Below are positions 59,724 to 62,225 of a stretch of DNA of 62,225 nucleotides, one piece after another. Below the pieces are notes generated by a model that did no database searches, had not been told where the DNA came from, and saw only the letters and a list, made by a program, of their open reading frames with translations. Position 1 is the stretch's first letter; every line of letters begins with the position of its first letter. The stretch is from CAZYAK01 sp964403335. GTDB lineage: Bacteria; Patescibacteriota; Gracilibacteria; Peribacterales; Peribacteraceae. The position numbers and the translations under genes are program-made. Location of the stretch: assembly GCA_964403335.1 (NCBI GenBank), contig CAYOFI010000009.1, forward strand, positions 1-62,225, in the 5' to 3' direction.

Positions 59724-62225
59724 TTATTGCGCATCTTCACCGTTTCCTAGGCCATTGAATGCTTGCTGGTTCTCGTTCAGCGCAGATGTATCGGCGATAC
59801 CATCGTTGATGAGGCTGAACATCGTTCCCTGGACCCGCAAGTTTTGTCCATGGACTTGGTCGAACGTGCCCTGTGCAAAGAATTGATGGAATGCGTTTAC
59901 AACGGGAATCGTATCGGCATCCACTTCACGCTGTTCTGCGAGTTGCTGCGCAAATGTATGTGCTTCCTCTTCGGACATGAATTCACGGTAGCGGCCATTT
60001 TCCCGAACCAGCCATCTGTTTTGTAATTCATCCAGAAATGCCTGCGGATAGCAGCTTTGGAGCGTGAAATATTCCACATCCGCATGTGTGAGACGCTCAG
60101 GATCAATACGATGAATGCGATCTTCGGCTTGGATGAGCTGGATGATATCCGCAGGAAGATCATCGAAGATCAGAGCCTTCGCATTGGTGAATGTCGTGCC
60201 GACGGAGCCTGCATCGAATGTGGCGATTGCGAGGCACCGATCGTTCGAGTTTTGGAACGTCAAACGTTCATATTCCAAGCAAGACATCGTTTCGCTATTG
60301 GGATCGCCTTCTGTGTCCGGGATGGGATATCCATTTGCATCCAACACCCAGTCATTTTCCGCCGTGTCCGTTCTGCTGCGGAGATAGCGTATGGCTTTTC
60401 CTCGGCCATCTTTCCGCTCACCCCGCTCACTGGTGCTTCCCGTGTAGAGCGCAGGCTGGAGATCCGCGAACATTTCTGCGTATTTTTGCGCTTGCGCTTC
60501 ATACGCGCAAAAGATCAAAGGCCGACGACCTGCCGCTATGCATTGTTCCACGATTTTCCGCATTGTTGCTGCTTTTGCATCTTCAGCTCTGGAGTTGACG
60601 TAGCGAGGATTATTCACCGTTTGGCGCAGAGCATGACGTTTGGCAAACCCATCGCCGCTCCGTACGTCTTCGTCGTCTTCCGGCACATAGTGGCCGAATG
60701 TCCTGCACCATTCCTCCCAATCCAGGAAGAGTTCATAGATCGCCCGTGCTTGTTCCATGCTCATTTCAAACGCTCCTAATTCTTCAGGGGAAATGTGCTT
60801 CTTTGCGGGAAGCTTATGGCGCTGCTGCGCGAGAGATAATCGCCGATCTACGGTTTCCATCGCATCGGCTTTCCGAAAACGGATCGTCACTGCTTCTTTC
60901 AAGAGATTCAGTGCCTTCAATGCTTGCGGATCATCGCTTGGGAAAGCTTGTGCAAATGCGGCGGCACTCTGGAAGCACTGATCATTCGGACGCAGAACAG
61001 CCATCATTTTCCGGAATGTCTCGGGGTTCTTCGCGGGTGTGGCCGTCACCAGGAGCCGGAAATCTGCCTGCAGTTTTGCCACTCCTTTCGTCTGGTCGCT
61101 CTTATCGTTGTGGCGGCTGTGCGCCTCATCCTCCACCACGACGCGTTTTTCGCCTTCTTCGGCCCTGTTTAAAAGCACGAATCGCTCCTCGTCATCGATC
61201 TTCCGGATGAATTCGCGGTTCGTCACCACATGATGCAAAGGTTCTTTTTCCCGCAGCTGTCTTTTGCGTTCTGTGTGCGTATCTCCATGCAAGACAAGGA
61301 GATTAGGATCTTCCTGCACGCGTCCGCTTTCCTCCCGCCACGTGGGGACAACGGCGTTTGGTGTGACAATTGTCGTACGGTACGCAGATGTGGCCGCAAG
61401 GACGGTGCGTGTTTTTCCCGTACCGGGATCATTGGCAAGAATGGCTCCTGGCTCACCGGCTTCAATGCGCCTGCGCAGCTCCCACACGCAATATTTTTGG
61501 AAAAAGAGCAGCTTATCCGGAGTAATACCGGGTATGTCGCTCTTATTGATTTCTACAAATCGCGTGAGAATCGCAGCAAGCACATTCCTCATGGTGCTGG
61601 ATGTTGTCGAATGCTGCAGTCCGTTGATATATTCCTCACCATCTTTGAACGAGCGGCTGAATTTCTTGATGAGTGAGCGCTCAAGACAGCGATGGAGGTG
61701 AGTAAATCGTCCTTTATCTTCTTGAATTTCTTGCAGGGCCTTTTCGCCCATTTCACTCAATAAGCGTACAAGTGCGTAAATATCATCGGGAGTACCGGTC
61801 TGACGCACTTCGCCGATCATCAGATCACTTCGCTTCTTTCCCTCGATATCCAATCCCATCAGGCGAATCTCATTTCTCTCGCCAACTTTGAGGGGAACAA
61901 CAATGCTGAAGGTGCCGTCTTTTTCCACTCGTACTCTGCGGGTGAATGCGCCGGTGATGAATACATGCGTCGCACCCTTCGGAGCTTTTCCACTTACTGT
62001 TACTGTCGGTTGATTACTTGAACGGGGGATTGCTTGGGAAAGCAGGGGATTTTCCAGTGTGTCGTCCCATCGCAAATACCGCTCTTCGCTTTTTTCCATC
62101 ACGCCACAGCGCAAGCCTCTGAAGCTACGCATGATTAACCGATCAATATCATCTGGCGAGAGTTCAGGATGTGCAAACGTGAGATATGCTTTTAGTTTTG
62201 GCAGATCATCTTGAAATACCGCTAT
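59724..62225 (-). CDS. SNF2-type helicase-like ATPase, cut by the window edge
   Basis: The frame is open to the window end with no stop before base 62225, so the true N-terminus lies outside. At least 833 residues are visible. Counting from the internal ATG at 62132, an all-beta region lies near residues 42-110. Helicase motif I is ANDPGTGKTRT near 240, the DEAH box is VVEDEAHSRHN near 330, TATPAKNP is motif III, and the C-terminal RecA-like half ends with the SNF2 motif VI QAEDRIHRID near 690. SNF2 proteins remodel or translocate on DNA, and many act in defence or repair. Partner genes would be upstream and are not visible. Confidence 0.8.
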   Translation of the reverse strand: MAVFQDDLPKLKAYLTFAHPELSPDDIDRLIMRSFRGLRCGVMEKSEERYLRWDDTLENPLLSQAIPRSSNQPTVTVSGKAPKGATHVFITGAFTRRVRVEKDGTFSIVVPLKVGERNEIRLMGLDIEGKKRSDLMIGEVRQTGTPDDIYALVRLLSEMGEKALQEIQEDKGRFTHLHRCLERSLIKKFSRSFKDGEEYINGLQHSTTSSTMRNVLAAILTRFVEINKSDIPGITPDKLLFFQKYCVWELRRRIEAGEPGAILANDPGTGKTRTVLAATSAYRTTIVTPNAVVPTWREESGRVQEDPNLLVLHGDTHTERKRQLREKEPLHHVVTNREFIRKIDDEERFVLLNRAEEGEKRVVVEDEAHSRHNDKSDQTKGVAKLQADFRLLVTATPAKNPETFRKMMAVLRPNDQCFQSAAAFAQAFPSDDPQALKALNLLKEAVTIRFRKADAMETVDRRLSLAQQRHKLPAKKHISPEELGAFEMSMEQARAIYELFLDWEEWCRTFGHYVPEDDEDVRSGDGFAKRHALRQTVNNPRYVNSRAEDAKAATMRKIVEQCIAAGRRPLIFCAYEAQAQKYAEMFADLQPALYTGSTSERGERKDGRGKAIRYLRSRTDTAENDWVLDANGYPIPDTEGDPNSETMSCLEYERLTFQNSNDRCLAIATFDAGSVGTTFTNAKALIFDDLPADIIQLIQAEDRIHRIDPERLTHADVEYFTLQSCYPQAFLDELQNRWLVRENGRYREFMSEEEAHTFAQQLAEQREVDADTIPVVNAFHQFFAQGTFDQVHGQNLRVQGTMFSLINDGIADTSALNENQQAFNGLGNGEDAQ

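Overview
The window is one contiguous bacterial chromosome segment with the standard genetic code (TGA is a stop throughout). It is GC-rich apart from a short AT-rich island at about 49.15-50.45 kb. Two tRNAs (Ser-GGA and Thr-GGT) are present, with no rRNA, no CRISPR array, no intact insertion sequence and no prophage. Dense packing, frequent 4-nt start/stop overlaps, few recognisable Shine-Dalgarno sites, SLH-domain surface proteins, a four-helix-bundle (S23/IVS-type) protein and scattered housekeeping genes suggest a Patescibacteria/CPR bacterium, perhaps Peregrinibacteria. That placement is inference from gene style and was not tested.

Layout. 0-6.6 kb: ftsX, recO, a VanW-domain surface protein, an unknown protein, RNase HI, a DUF1858-type/A-type Fe-S carrier fusion and an S41 C-terminal protease. 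6.7-15.7 kb: a membrane-anchored transposase-type HTH protein translationally coupled (GTGA overlap) to a ~2811-residue phage-tail-fibre-like secreted protein with an S74 autoprocessing chaperone domain. 15.7-25.2 kb: ndk, SLH protein, M16 peptidase, rpmH, PduO-type adenosyltransferase, pheT, YciE/DUF892 protein, tRNA-Ser, rpmB and a site-2 protease. 25.2-30.6 kb: a four-helix-bundle gene between inverted repeats, then a surface-protein group (two paralogous secreted proteins, an SLH protein, a DUF916-like membrane protein). 30.6-48.9 kb: a surface-polysaccharide region. Its long minus-strand run starts with rfbF-rfbG-rfbH (CDP-4-keto-3,6-dideoxyhexose synthesis), continues through a sugar reductase/epimerase, GT2, HpaI-type aldolase, ThDP enzyme, acylating aldehyde dehydrogenase and 4-hydroxy-2-oxovalerate aldolase, and ends with a GT-C enzyme and a WbpB/WbpD/WbpE-like trio. 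48.9-50.5 kb: an accessory island at tRNA-Thr with an antitoxin-like remnant, an AT-rich membrane protein and a LAGLIDADG-like gene running into the tRNA. 50.4-52.1 kb: sufS-sufU. 52.3-59.7 kb: a glycosyltransferase operon. 59.7 kb to the end: an SNF2-type helicase cut by the window edge.

The strongest unexplained signal is a set of hairpin-forming elements in many intergenic spaces. Each arm is a small tandem array of 6-9 nt units and the opposite arm is its degenerate reverse complement. Several unit families exist (GAAATCGAG, AATTGAAAATTG, AAGGCTAAG, GTGGTCAGT and others). Many arms abut or supply the stop codons of flanking genes. Two families share a CTTCCAT core before the right arm. 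One AATTGAAA element holds a four-helix-bundle gene between its arms. The same kinds of unit also lie in frame inside coding genes (pheT, a nucleotidyltransferase, two glycosyltransferases, the fibre, a VanW signal peptide), where they add linkers or hydrophobic stretches.
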